A stretch of DNA of 64,000 bases from Anticarsia gemmatalis (taxonomy: Eukaryota > Arthropoda > Insecta > Lepidoptera > Erebidae): NCBI RefSeq assembly GCF_050436995.1, contig NC_134766.1, positions 3,596,001-3,660,000 of the forward strand, in the 5' to 3' direction. A program made the translations under genes and the position numbers. The notes under the pieces are model-generated. The model did not search any database. It was not told the DNA's origin and worked only from the letters and a program-made list of their open reading frames with translations. Below are positions 1 to 11,625 of the stretch, piece by piece; position 1 is the stretch's first letter, and the number at the start of each line of letters is the position of its first letter.

Positions 1-1890
1 ATATTTACTCTGACTTTATCCAGCAGGTTATCTAATGCTTAACCAGAAGCCGTGAAACTGACCCTAAGTATTGCAATTTTCGTTTTCAATAGCCATGAGC
101 CAATGAGTGTTCAAGAATTTATAAATGGATCCTGTCCGCATTAAAGAGATTCCTTGTTTAGTGTGTTCGGATAAACCACTTTTTTATTTAGTTTCAGGAC
201 TTCATCGCGTTATTGATATTTAAGTTTTAGGTTCCCAAGCACTTCCTTTATTTTTTATATTTTTCCTTTTTGAATGATATTGATTTGAAATTGAGAGAAG
301 AAAAATATATATTTTTTTTTATGTCAGCATTTATCAACATAAAGTGATATTATAAAAAAGACCTAAATAAACACCAAAATGAGTCGCACAATAATAAAAC
401 GATTACGTCATTCCCACGCCTAATAAAATATCCACTGAGTGTGAATTAACATAAATTAGTAGGTGCGATGTAATGAATGAACACAAATGTGTGTGTCGGT
501 GTGTGTGATCATAAGCGAGGACCTTGCACTACATCACGGATGGGACAATACATACAAACAAACAAAGAAAAACGACCTTATATCTTTATTATAATATTTT
601 TATAATATTTTTGTTCAGCCTCTGCCTACCCCTATAAGAAGAAGGCGTGAATTTATGTATGTAAGTTAAATAAATTACAAATTTAACCCATTAATGTCCC
701 ACTGCTGAGCAAGGGTCTCCTCCCGTAATGAGGGAGGGCTTAGGCCTTTAGTCCAGTATAGTAAGTTAGCGATATTTTTTTATGGAAATCAATTATCGGT
801 TAATTGATGAAAAAAAGATGCTTTTTATTAGTAGGTTTAATTATTCTGTAAATCTGTTTGTTTTTTTTTTCTTATAGAGGATGCCTCCAGATGCGTCAGA
901 TCATATATTATTGTATGCTATAAGAACGGAAATGCCTTACAAGTTTTAAACTCTATCTAACCCCAAAATAACAAAAGTTGTAAAAGTCTAAGAGAATATG
1001 ACTAGACAAGTCTCATGCTAAAAAAAGTATCGCGAATTTAAATTAATCTGTCAAGTCAGTCTCTAATGTGCTACGGCCTTTATAAAGCCAATAAAACTCA
1101 ATTAGAAATTATAATATTTTTTATATTTCGGTCAAGTGCAAGTCTTCGTGCCCGCGCCAAGGATGCACAGATAATAAAATTCGTAACGTATAATTTTATG
1201 CTCATCGAGATAAATATCTTTGAACGACGTATATGGTATTATGATGAATATTTTCATACTTCCTCGTAATTTTACCGCTATTTTAAGTGCATGAAAGGTA
1301 AGGTGAATGTATATATGTGTCATTTATCGCTATGGTTATGGTTTTTTATCACTATATAGTATAAAGTAAAGTTGCTTCCCGCGTCTGCCCTTATGTCTGT
1401 TTGTATGCTTAGATCTTTAAAACTACACAACGGATTTTGATACTGTTTTTTTTTTTAATAAATAATTAGAGTGATTCAAGAGGAAGGGTCTTACTTGAAA
1501 ATTATAAATGCTTTTTGTAAAATTACTTTTAAAACCAATTTTCAATGCGATGTTTGATTGGGCAACCATTCTAGGAATTGAATTGTGTAATTCACAAATA
1601 CTTATTTCGGAGATCACACAATATCTTTATCCTCATTATTATTATAACGCTAAATAATTAAGCGCACAAATCGGCATTTTTTAAATGTTTGGGCGACATA
1701 AAATATCTTCTGTCAGTGAGACGACTACTGTTACTAACATCATAACATATCAAATGAAACAAAACAATCCGATCAAGTCCAGTAATGCTTATACAAAGAC
1801 GATACACCGATAATATTTCTGAACACACCTTGTACACGTCATAAGAGTATCATTAATACAAAAGTTTACCACTACAAGCTTCTTTCAACT
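1..1890. other. AT-rich non-coding DNA
   Basis: No exon is recognised. It contains two small LINE-end remnants, near 616-665 (a piece reading ...CCTATAAGAAGAAGGCGTGA, the same 3' end seen in several other places) and near 693-755 (tcccactgctgagcaaggg type). The rest shows nothing beyond short AT runs. Confidence 0.5.
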
Positions 1891-1891
1891 T

Positions 1892-1972
1892 CATAACTTT
1901 TAAACTCTCGCGTTGCATGTGTAATGTATAATAGAATACGGGAATTAACGCGAACACGCATTTTACCTTAAA
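1892..1972 (-). repeat. Truncated copy of the 'CCTGCGACC' dispersed module
   Basis: On the minus strand this matches the 3' half of the module at 20551-20678: aaggtaaaatgcgtgttcgc, the cccgtattctattatac block and the gcgagagtttaaaag tail. The GC-rich 5' half is missing. Confidence 0.75.
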
Positions 1973-2008
1973 ACCTTTTCTTCGACTTTTTTTCTTTCAA
2001 CTTGTTTG

Positions 2009-2195
2009 ACTGCCTCTGCGGCGCTGTTAAGGACCAATGCGTCGGGAGGTCTTGGGTTCTATTCCCATAGGGAACAATTATTTGTGCGATTCGCAAATAA
2101 TTGTTTCGGGTCTGGTTGTACTTTGTGTCCGTTGTTTGTATGTTTGTAAAAGTGAAAACACAAGAGCAACTCTTAGTACGGGAGTTTGCCTAAGA
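2009..2195 (+). mobile_element. tRNA-derived SINE, family 1
   Basis: It begins GACTGCCTCTGCGGCGC, carries a degenerate B-box (GGTTCTATTCC) and continues with a body ending near cgggagtttgcc. The same body recurs on the minus strand at 28790-28954 and 56325-56490. Polymerase III promoter boxes plus dispersed copies identify a SINE. Confidence 0.7.
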
Positions 2196-2199
2196 AAAT

Positions 2200-2294
2200 A
2201 GGGCAACTGGTAGGATATAACCTGTATTAACACATAGGATACTTTTTACCCCGGGAAATCTATTCACGCAGACGAAACCGTGGGTAAAACCTAG
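2200..2294 (+). mobile_element. 3' part of a Helitron (family C)
   Basis: It holds the conserved block ggatactttttaccccggg and ends in CTAG followed by T. The 5' part is absent or replaced by the adjoining SINE. Confidence 0.6.
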
Positions 2295-2310
2295 TATATT
2301 ATGTTTGTTT

Positions 2311-2378
2311 GTCGTATGGTTAGTGGTCAACCTAGGGTCAAAGTTGTTCAAGCCGCCCGAGAGGCCTTTGACATAACG
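2311..2378 (+). repeat. Dispersed 'gtcaacctagtgtcaaag' repeat, copy 1
   Basis: It matches 6949-7006 closely, and on the opposite strand about 8215-8278; a worn copy is at 44056-44108. Class unknown. Confidence 0.65.
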
Positions 2379-2873
2379 ACTATTATCTTATTAGACAACA
2401 GCAATCTTATAAGCACAGATAAAAGAAGAATTTTTCTACTCTAAGTAGGTCAGTTACATAATAAATAATATTATGGCAATCGGCCATGTTTACACTCACT
2501 GGTATGTAGTATCAAGTTCACGCCGCGAAGTTGAAGGCTATGTTGCAAAACTCGCGCGGATTTGCGCTGTGATAACTAAATATATAAATAACTATTATTT
2601 ACTAAACCTTCAGTTATAATGCTGTTATCTTGCTGATATAAGTTGACCTTATTTATCAGAAGATCGGGGTTGGAATAAATATTCCTGGATAGTGCCTAAA
2701 CTGTGCTATTTGCGTGAAATTATTAGCATAAAAGTAGTTTGGTGCTCAAAGATATTAATTAATGTGTTTTACTTTAAGTTAAAGATTCTTACGGTTTTGT
2801 ATGACAAATTGTCATTGTATACATATGAATTATTAATTAACAATTTTGTAGAGAGCGTAGCAAATGACGTTCT

Positions 2874-2912
2874 CTGGTTTCTATCTACCCTTTGAGAAAA
2901 AGGCGTGGGTTT
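2874..2912 (+). mobile_element. LINE 3'-end fragment
   Basis: It carries the block ending gagaaaaaggcgtgggtttt, shared with fragments at 616-665, 40128-40178 and 53775-53885. Confidence 0.5.
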
Positions 2913-2999
2913 TATGTTACGTAGAGATCAGTCAGGTAGTTCTTGAGATTTGTTCGGTAGATAATCTCTACAGCTATGTAATTAGTTTACCTTTGTATA

Positions 3000-3248
3000 T
3001 CTATACAAATATTATAAAGCTGAAGAGTTTGTTTGTTTGTTTGAACGCGCTAATCTCAGGAACTACTGGTCCGATTTGAAAAATTCTTTCAGTGTTAGAT
3101 AGCCCATTTATCGAGGAAGGCTATAGGCTATATAACATCACGCTACAGTCATTAGGAGCGGAGTAGCAACGAAAAATGTTACAAAAACGGGGAAAATTTT
3201 TGACTTATTCTCTTAAGTGACGCAAGCGAAGTTGCGCGGGTCAGCTAG
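3000..3248 (+). mobile_element. Non-autonomous Helitron, family A
   Basis: It starts TCTATACAAATATTATAAAG after an A and ends ...GGGTCAGCTAG before a T, the expected Helitron insertion between A and T. A hairpin CGCAA-gcgaag-TTGCG sits about ten bases before the CTAG end. It has no coding capacity. Confidence 0.85.
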
Positions 3249-3542
3249 TAATAACTATATACGTTTGATACTTATAAAATTTACTGTAATAACGTTATAG
3301 TAATTACCGTTTTACCGTTGTAAGTTAAACTAACTCTGCAATACTAAACAAGATCTGCTTATTTGGAAACTAGTAGTATACCTTTCGACTGTTATTTTTA
3401 GCAATACTTAATTATAACCCACAGTGAGTATTTATATCGTTACTTAATAAACTATTTTAAGCCGGTTCTACATTTCAATATTTAGAGGTTAAATATTTAA
3501 AATAGAGGTACTTTTCACAAATATTTTCTGAAATATACGTCA

Positions 3543-3743
3543 CTAGTTTCTGTCCATGACTTCGTCCGCATGAATACATTTAACGGGGTGAAAAGTATCC
3601 TATGTGTTAATTTAGGTTACAATATATTTTATAGTCATTTCATGAAAATCCGTTGAGTGTTTTTTGTGTGAAAGAGTAACAAACATACTTACACACAAAT
3701 AATTCCTCTTTATAATATTATTATTATATTATAGAAGTATAGA
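3543..3743 (-). mobile_element. Non-autonomous Helitron, family C (diverged)
   Basis: On the minus strand it begins TCTATACTTC and ends CTAG at 3543-3546, with A/T flanks. Internally it has the 'gacttcgtccgc' and 'ggggtgaaaagtatcctatg' blocks of family C. Confidence 0.65.
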
Positions 3744-3749
3744 TAAATC

Positions 3750-5331
3750 CGCTCAAGATATATTCGCTTTTTACTAAAGAAAGTTATTAACTCTCATTAT
3801 AAAAACATTCAATGTAAAATTAAGTCCTTCTTATTTTTATTACTACCAGTAACATTAACCCTTTACACTTTTGTCAATTTTTGCCTTATAATAAAATACT
3901 TTTACGAGAGACTATAAAATCCTACACAAACGAATACGCCCATAAACTTATGTCCTTATTTAATTTATACTTTTATTAATTTTGAAACTTATTATTTAAC
4001 ATTTTTCTTATGCCTAAGTTTCCGTTTTTTAGTGGACGCAATTTTATATTTTTTTTGTGTATGGGGCTGGCCCCGACTCCATTCTCTAAGATGGCTGCCG
4101 AGGGCAATGCTGGAAACCCTGCAAACTTTAACTTAAGCTTCTATGGACCTCCACTACACATTAAAAAAATAAAATTGCGTCCTCTAAATATAACTTTTCG
4201 ATGGAGTAATGTATTATGAACAAATAGTTTATCTTTTCACCGTATGTATTATCACTGTGTACTGACACAACCTGTTGTCTTAGGTGTCCTACATGCCCAT
4301 ATTATAATTGAAGATGACCTTAATTAGACCATACACAAATACACAATGCAACCTCACGCAAGGATATAGAAAATCTAATAATATAATCATTACTTCGTAA
4401 GTCAACGGGTAAAAACTATTGGTATTTTTTTTTGTTCGATTTAAATTCAGGCAAATGTATGTTTGGCGTAAAAAATAAGAAAACGATTTAGATATTTTTA
4501 ATTAAAACAGTCAATTTTCTAACCTGTGTTAACCCAGGATCCCGTGGGAACTTGTAGTTGTAAGCAGAAAATACAGTTTTCTTTTAACTTTTAAATTTCA
4601 TGATTTTATTCACAGCCTGCGGCCAATCGCATATATTATTTGTTTTGAATTTAATTACTTCAAGTAAATATCCGACTATTACCGGATATAGCAATTATAA
4701 AACAATTAGTTTTACAGGAAATATACGTTAGTTTTATTTATATTGATTTTAACGTAGAGAAATCTTTAATGAACTATGAATGTTTTATTCGTAACGCATG
4801 ATATCCGTGACTTTTAGATTATGTACTTTAAATTTAATATTTAGAAAATAAATTATAAGAATAAAAAGTATTTTTTAAAAGTTATTATATTTAAGATTTA
4901 TTTGTGTTTTAATCGTAGAAATACTAAAATAATAACACACCTCGTTAACAAAAAATCATATAATTTTGATTTGAACGCGTCAAAGTTATTTATCGTGTAA
5001 TAATTAATAATTTATGGTTAATTGTATACTTAACTATAATATTGAACTTTTATGTTGAATTAAAATAATTCATTGCAGCCGAAATTATTTTATCGTAATT
5101 TTTAACTCACATTACTGTCAAATTTACGGCCAGTTAAATACCGGAACAGTATATTAACACAACGTAAAAATCAACAAAACATAATCTTACGACATTACTA
5201 TCGAGTTTCATTGATAATATATTTGTAACAGTACTCTTGAACTTTAAAAAATCAACAAGTAAGGGCATAAATAAAAGAAAAAGTCGCCGGCCCGGTGCTA
5301 TAGAAAAGGAAGTGCGTCCACAGTTCATTGC
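3750..5331. other. AT-rich non-coding DNA with one MITE candidate
   Basis: Apart from the element at 4031-4185 nothing is recognised. A 64-codon minus-strand frame starting at 5328 lies just beyond the donor of the promoter-like exon and has no sign of coding selection. Confidence 0.4.
4031..4185. mobile_element. MITE candidate with about 30-bp imperfect inverted ends
   Basis: GGACGCAATTTTAT at 4034-4047 is mirrored by ATAAAATTGCGTCC at 4169-4182, and the inverted match continues inward (tttttt, gtgta). The middle is GC-richer, with ctggccccgactcc. The target duplication could not be fixed. Confidence 0.6.
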
Positions 5332-5337
5332 ACTTAC

Positions 5338-5610
5338 CTTGCTAACTTATCCGTAAGCACTTTTATCACGACACTTAAAAAGTCATTTAAACTACCATTT
5401 TTAAAACCATAATAACCAATTTCACTTTTAACTTACAACCTTTTTTTTTAAATCATGTCCAAAAAACACTTGCTTCAAATAAAAAAAAATAAAACTGTAA
5501 TTTTTAATTTCGAAATTTAAATTTATTTTTCTTCATAAAAAGTTTGAAAAAAAAGTTTGTGATAAATGAGGTCGCACTACGTAGAATTGGCGCGGCAAAA
5601 TTGGCGCGCG
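5338..5610 (-). promoter_or_regulatory. Third promoter-like segment with candidate non-coding first exon
   Basis: A CpG-rich patch at about 5585-5625, with GGCGCGCGCGCGCC and CCGCGCC, is followed on the minus strand by an AT-rich leader that ends in GCAAG/GTAAGTG, the donor being 5332-5337. The layout matches the two other minus-strand first exons in this window. Start codons inside the leader open only very short frames. The target could be the next gene to the left or a late internal promoter of the TOM1-like gene; nothing here decides. Confidence 0.35.
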
Positions 5611-5649
5611 CGCGCCTTTACCGTGTACGGTGTATTGCAACACTGGCTG

Positions 5650-6945
5650 AATGGGCGGTGTGGCCGAATGCCTGACCCTTGATGTTAGAACCGCGCTCTA
5701 CCAAACACTATGAATTAACTAACTATTAGGTATAGTAAAATTCTATACCTACTAGGTATATGAATGAAAACAAAAAGTTCGTTATATTCGCTTTGAAATA
5801 TAATTTTTTTCTTTCAGTATCTAATAACAATTTTAGCCTTTAATATAATCGACGTACCACTATTGCAAAAATATCGCATATTGTGGACTGAATTCGTACG
5901 CATATCTTTATTATTATTTTTAATAAGATTCTTCAGGATATCAATAGCAACATTACTTGCGTTTTCAACGGCTATAATAGCATTTTAAGTCAATATATCT
6001 ACTTAAGACCCTTTTTCTTAAACATTCTTATTTAAAGCAATTAAAATAATTATTTACTTCAAAAACGGTGAGGAAGCGCCTTCGGCTCGGCCTCGCTATT
6101 CGTGTCAATCGAATGATTTATAAAAGGTATAACATCAACTAACAACATTCCGTCTATTTGAACATATTTCAACTCTACGTATTAGGCTTCGACACTGCCG
6201 TGCCTATAAACACCAAAAACGTATTTTGACAAGGTTTTTATTGAATTCAAAACGTAGTTATAATAAATTATCTGAATCTTAATAAAAAATAAGCCTATTG
6301 AAATTAGTTATATAGTTAAGCAGACGCAAAAACAAATGCTGATATGCGAGTTGCAGTGGCTAAACTTAGATCTCAGGACTTGAAATATCTCGTATTATAT
6401 CAAAATCGATTCCGTAGTTCAACTTTGAATGCCTAGACTATCAGACAGATCGAATTAAGTGTTTTTATTAGTCCTTTAAAGGTTAAATAAAACATAATTA
6501 AAATACAGGAAGATACAAGGAATTTAAAATATGTCCACAGTTGACAAAATAGATAGATAAATTGCGAGATCGTTGTCCAACACTGGTTACCTCTCTTGGT
6601 AACCAATACTAAAACAAAGTCTGATTATATCATGAAGGAAAGATCAGGAACAATGCTTATTGTTTCTACTTTCATACATAAATAATATTGATAATATATA
6701 AGACTATGAGCACTGTTCATTGAACAGTATGCTACTTGAAATATCCTGCTTAATACGAATATAATTTTTATCTAGACACGTCTCTTCTTCACTATAAATG
6801 ACGATTAAGGTATTCTTAGGTAATTGCGCTCACCGGTCGGTAAACTATTTGTGAGTTAAGCAACCTTCAAGGTGGACATAACATAGATCATTTTATTATC
6901 ATAGATCGGTTAGTGGTATTCGATCTAAACATCTGAAATTCTTCT
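5650..6945. other. AT-rich non-coding DNA
   Basis: No exon or clear repeat is recognised on either strand. Confidence 0.4.
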
Positions 6946-6948
6946 TGT

Positions 6949-7006
6949 CGTATGGTTAGTGGTCAACCTAGTGTCAAAGTTGTTCAAGCCGCCTGAAGGC
7001 CTTTGA
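6949..7006 (+). repeat. Dispersed 'gtcaacctagtgtcaaag' repeat, copy 2
   Basis: It reads cgtatggttagtggtcaacc and onward, like copy 1. It lies 40 bases left of the fold-back element, with an inverted relative on the other side at about 8215-8278. Confidence 0.65.
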
Positions 7007-7046
7007 ACATCTGAAATGAAAAGTCGGCACAAATAATATAATCTAT

Positions 7047-8208
7047 GCCATCAAAAACATTCTGTAAAAACCTCAAGTCTCGCCGTAAAAAGTTGTGAGA
7101 TCTATATAATACCAAGTCGATTAATCTATTTAGTCTCTACTTAAAGGACCTTCTGTCTTAAGTTATTACGTATGTTATTATCATGCCAATTTAAAAAACA
7201 TACCTCTAAAACAAATAGACCGACCTGGCCATCGCATGATTTGATTATTAGTATGTATCACACTACACAGCACGACAAGAAGTTAATGCTCCTGAAATGT
7301 TAATGGCGAATTTGTGTTTTCTTGCGATGACCAAGTCGATCTATTTGTTTTAAAGGTATTTTTTTTTAAATTGGCATGATAATAACATACGTAATAACTT
7401 AAGACAGAAGGTCCTTTAAGTAGAGACTAAATAGATTAATCGACTTGGTATTATATAGATCTCACAACTTTTTACGGCGAGACTTGAGGTTTTTACAGAA
7501 TGTTTTTGATGGCATCTCACTTCTTTTTGTAGAGCGAATAGAGCAAACATAAGTCCAATTTGTATGGAAAGCCGTATTTTTTTCATAATTCAACATATTT
7601 TCCTATGGGAATGTTGCTCAGTTTCATGGGCTAAACACCCTTACCCACCCTATACCCCCTCCCGTTATGTCTCATACAGTAGATACATATTTACACCTAT
7701 TTATTTTATTTTCTACAGAAATAATAATTTAATTCATTAACTGCAAATGTAACCTTGTAATCTTATACATTTATATGGGATTACAAAGTTATTGTTGCAG
7801 TTAGTGTATTTAGAAAACTTGACCGAAATTAGAAAATATTGAAATTTTCCCATGATTAAGACACTAAACCCTATTTGTATTCTAAATTTTAAGCTTCTAA
7901 GTCTGCTAGAAGTACCTTAGACTTTTGATGATCGGTGAGTCAGTGAGTCAGTGAATCAGTGAGTGACAAAATTCAAAATTTTAACAAGTTGTCATTCTTA
8001 AACTACTGGTTCAAATTGACTGAAATTTTAAATATACCGTGTTTATACAATGACTGATTAGTTGCTGAAAATCCAGGCTTCTTGTTTTATCCACTAAGAA
8101 ATTATAGGGATGTCAAAAATAGCCCGAATTGCTTCGAGAAAAGGATGTTACGGCCGTGCCGCTTTTTTTTTGCTCGACTTGCGGGGGCACTTCCGTGCCC
8201 CCAGATTA
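7047..8208. mobile_element. 1.16-kb fold-back element, copy 1
   Basis: The left part (7047-7513) is a large palindrome: arms 7047-7228 and 7331-7513 match almost perfectly over about 150 bases, from GCCATCAAAAACATTCTGTA inward. A roughly 690-base tail follows, with a second smaller inverted repeat at about 7738-7806 (aactgcaa / ttgcagtt), a gtgagtcagtgagtcagtga repeat, and a terminal GC hairpin GGGGGCAC-ttcc-GTGCCCCC at 8183-8202. The whole unit recurs at 32606-33753. No open reading frame of note is present, so it is non-autonomous; class not recognised. Confidence 0.8.
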
Positions 8209-8214
8209 CGATGA

Positions 8215-8278
8215 CAGTCGTTAAGTCAAAGGTTTAAGTTTTTGACATGGCGGGTTGAAACTTTGACACTAGGACCTA
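8215..8278 (-). repeat. Dispersed 'gtcaacctagtgtcaaag' repeat, inverted copy 3
   Basis: The minus strand reads ggtcctagtgtcaaagtttc, then a diverged middle and cctttgacttaacgactgtc. It abuts the GC hairpin end of the 1.16-kb element and may be part of that element's true terminus. Confidence 0.5.
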
Positions 8279-8737
8279 TATGTAATCATTAACCAATAAC
8301 AATTCAATAAATACATAGCTTTTTTGAGCAGTCAGTGGATCGAAATTGATTATATTGTTGTGCTCATCGAAGCTTTGTTCATATTATTTCACCAGTGAAT
8401 TTTCTTATATATGTATACGTATGTGTATAATTTTATAAATTCTAATGAATTCGACGGTAAAACACAAATTATGTAATTCAATAAATTAATCAATCTCGCT
8501 GCGTTCTTGTCACGTCGTCGTATTTACTTTGATGTTGTTTATTTATACTCACTATAAACATACTGTGACTAATCTTCGTAATAAGGCCAATTAAGAATTT
8601 ATTATAGAAGGATAGCCGGAGAATATAAACGACCCAGGGGGTTTTCGAGGACTACAGGAGCGACCTTTGCGCAACAGTGGGACACTAAATGTTGACAAAT
8701 AAGTAAAGAATTTGTAAACTAAGAAAATGTTATTTTT

Positions 8738-9005
8738 CATCATCATCATCATCATCTCAGCCGGGAATCGTCTACTGCTGGACAAAGGCCTCCCCCATCG
8801 AGCGCCAATAGGACCGGTCCTGGGCCGCCCTCATCCATCGGACTCCGGCAACCCTTACCAGGTCGTCGGTCCATCTTGTGGGGGGGCCTGCCAACACTAC
8901 GTTTCCCGGTTCGTGGTCGCCACTCCAGAACCTTTCTGCCCCAACGGCCGTCGGTTCTGCGAGCTATGTGCCCTGCCCACTGCCACTTGAGGTTCGCAAC
9001 TCTTG
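8738..9005 (-). pseudogene. RTE-like LINE 3' end, reverse transcriptase C-terminus, frameshifted
   Basis: The minus strand encodes LKWQWAGHIARRTDGRWGRK and, after a frame change, GRPPTRWTDDLVRVAG, then a region with RSYWRSMGEAFVQQ and a stop. This is the typical C-terminal tail after the reverse transcriptase domain in RTE-class retrotransposons. A run of seven C bases, near 8879-8887 on the plus strand as G, breaks the frame between RP and P. The element ends in six ATG/CAT units at 8738-8755, a typical RTE tail. Everything upstream of the last 75 codons or so is missing, as expected for 5' truncation. No activity is possible. Confidence 0.82.
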
Positions 9006-9310
9006 TTAGTTATTTTTAATGAAATAGGTATATATTTATATAAATCTCCGATCAATAAGTTATCAACTAAGCGACCATTAGTAAGCCATTATATCGCAAC
9101 CAAATACGTACATTAAATAAAGGTCCATCACCCAAACTACTGATTGAATTTCGTAAAATTTAAAAACAACTTCCTTATTATCTGTATACAAAGTAATAAC
9201 TAAATCGCCGTTTATGTGTATACAAAACCTTTGGCCTCATTACCAAAACATTCGTTTAAGATAAAAGCTCTAGTTTAACAACAAAATAAGTATAGAGTAT
9301 TATCATTTAG

Positions 9311-9420
9311 TCCCCGGTTTCTGAGGTACATTTAGCGGTAGTTTATCTATTCAATAGCGTTAAAACTCATACAAAAAACATTGATAGATAAACTACCGCT
9401 AAATGTACTCAGAAACCGGG
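9311..9420. mobile_element. Palindromic hairpin MITE, copy A
   Basis: Arms of about 45-50 bases from CCCCGGTTTCTGAGGTACAT to the matching AAATGTACTCAGAAACCGGG flank a loop of about 20 bases (aaactcatacaaaa). A TAG trinucleotide flanks both sides, the right one after two or three extra bases. Confidence 0.85.
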
Positions 9421-9525
9421 AGTTAGTCACCGGTTTTACCACGTCTAAATATAATTTCACTTATCACACGGATATTTGTCGGTTACTTGCATACATTTTT
9501 GCTGTTACTTTATTTATAGGTTAAC

Positions 9526-9700
9526 TAGTCCTCAGGCCCAGTTTCACCACTTCTGGATAACTGCTAGATAACGTATAATTTAAATAAAATACAGTTTGTT
9601 TTCATTCATTTGCTTTCACGTAATCGGTTAGGATATCTGATACTTATCCACAAGTCCTTAGTAACCGGTTTTTAAACCGAGTTAAAATGTTATCGTAGTA
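9526..9700. repeat. Possible dispersed element with 'ggcccagtttcaccactt' end
   Basis: It contains cataactgctagataacg-type sequence that has weak echoes at 12825-12915 and 14060-14095. The borders are not clear. Confidence 0.25.
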
Positions 9701-10163
9701 TTGTTTCGGATATAACGTGTTATAGCATGAAGGGCACTTAAGTACATTGTTATTGATATTTTGAAGGTGATTAAAAGATATATACTAGCCTTCCTTATTA
9801 TGGGTGTTTTAGAGCTGTTTATCAACGGCCCACATGATTCAAAAGATGGTTATTGTTGTTTAAAAAAAATTTGATCGCTACTTGCGACGAAAATAGTGTC
9901 CGTTCAATTCTCGGGTCGGACTGGGATTAGTTATTATTGAGCCTAATCCCCTGCAACACGGGTTTTTCCTTAATTAGAGCAAGCTGGACTTTCACATCTT
10001 CAAGACTTGTTTAAAATAACTACCACGCTTGCAGGGTTTTTTTAATGTTTTTCTTTTGCCGGTACGTAAAAAATATTTCTAACAACAGAGCCTTAAAAAC
10101 CATCGATATATGTTTCTACACGATACGATCTTCACTATTAAAGAACGAGGAAAAAAAATCTAA

Positions 10164-10371
10164 GGCTGATTTTAGTCTTACGCCGACGGCACGCGCACCG
10201 TCAGCGCTTATGGCCGAGATATATGAACTTGTAGGAAGCGTTTTTAAATGACGCGTAGCTATCAGCGCGCACAGACGTCAGCGCCGATAGCTGCTAAGTA
10301 AGGAGGTCAGTACGATACTGATATGCGCTGAGCTATGAGCGCTGACGGTGAGCGTGAGACTAAAATCAGCC
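10164..10371. mobile_element. PIF/Harbinger-type MITE with TAA target duplication
   Basis: The inverted ends GGCTGATTTTAGTC and GACTAAAATCAGCC extend inward through acgc/agcgt and ccgtcagcgct/agcgctgacgg. TAA flanks both sides (10161-10163 and 10372-10374). A 3-bp TWA duplication is typical of PIF/Harbinger Tourist-like MITEs. It is GC-richer than its surroundings and has no coding capacity. Confidence 0.8.
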
Positions 10372-10904
10372 TAATACAGATCTTGGAACACTCATTAAGT
10401 TAAAGCCCTCGACCATTCAGACGGATCCTTATACCACTCGGTTCTATTGTGCACAAAAAATCGAAAAACAGCTCTTATTTCCCAATACCACGGACCTAGT
10501 ATTTGTTAGCTCATTATCTATACAAATATTAAATTGAATTAGCACCATGTAGTATATTTCTAGACATAATATTTGCCCAAGTTTGTCCCCGTGTCAAAAC
10601 ATCGGCTGTTTTTGTGACCTTTCTATGGTATTTCATTGTCGGCCTACGGATGCATATTTTGCAATGAGCTTGTCAATTAATAGAGATGCTCACCTCTTGA
10701 GAGGCTGTAGTGAATTAATTATGTAATTAATTGTTAATGCGTGTGTGATAAGATATACTTTGTCGCGTGCCTTCGTACATTAACTTCGTAGTTAACCGAC
10801 TTAGGAATGAAGAGGTTCTGTGTCGTACTGTATGTATTTTTATCATGTGTATATTCACCGATATACAAAGCTTTTACTTTATTGAAAAACATACATATAA
10901 AATC

Positions 10905-10980
10905 ACGCCTTCTTCCCATTAGTTCCCATATGAGTAGGCAAAGCCCAGAGAACGTCACTTGGTACGTTCCTAACAAACTT
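10905..10980 (-). mobile_element. LINE 3'-end fragment
   Basis: The minus-strand sequence resembles the end of an RTE-like reverse transcriptase reading frame: 'acgttctctgggctttgcc', then a poly-A/ggcgtgat block. It is the same family as 11548-11625 and 51930-52003. Confidence 0.5.
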
Positions 10981-11547
10981 CCCAATATTTGAATATCATT
11001 GCTGTTAGATCTCATACTGAAGTTGATTCCAACAAATCTGGTACCCAGAAAACTGACTGCTGTTGTCCTTACCGTCAACGTCACTACTTTTTTTGGGTTA
11101 TGATTTTAGAGACGAGTTGCCTACTATCGAGTCCGAAAAAGTGGAATTTGTCCCAGGTCCGTGTTTCAAAGTGGACGATTTGCCTCCTAACCCTTTTTTT
11201 ATCCCACTCTTTGGTAACTTAAATTAATAAACAGAACGGTCATAAACATCTATGATTAACAGAAATATAATGTTGACAGATTCATTTTGTAAAACTGACA
11301 ACCGAAAATAACCACTTTTATTCAGTCATTTAAGTCGTATCGGTCATGCCTGTTACGTTTTGTTTGGGAACCGATTTCAGACAACCCACGGCACAGTTCT
11401 TTATAAATTTTGACATCTTTGATTGACGCAACGAATAATGTAATACTCGTAATATATTGTTTATATACCAGATAGCAACAAAAGTTGCTGCAAAGTGTTA
11501 CCAACAAAATAACGCAACCACTCAGGACGACATACATACATACATAA

Positions 11548-11625
11548 TATCACGCCTTTTCCCATATAGGTAAGCAGTGACTAAAGAACGATACTTGGTA
11601 CTATCCTTACTCAGGACTAGTCTCT
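11548..11625 (-). mobile_element. LINE 3'-end fragment
   Basis: This is the same minus-strand block as at 10905-10980. A short tacatacata run, the likely tail, precedes it on the plus strand. Confidence 0.5.

Noticed and set aside
5134..5328. 64-codon minus-strand frame with a hydrophobic run
   Set aside because: It sits in the presumed intron directly after the GTAAGT donor and has no support beyond being open.
10734..11084. 116-codon minus-strand open frame
   Set aside because: It overlaps the LINE end at 10905-10980 and has no recognisable protein.
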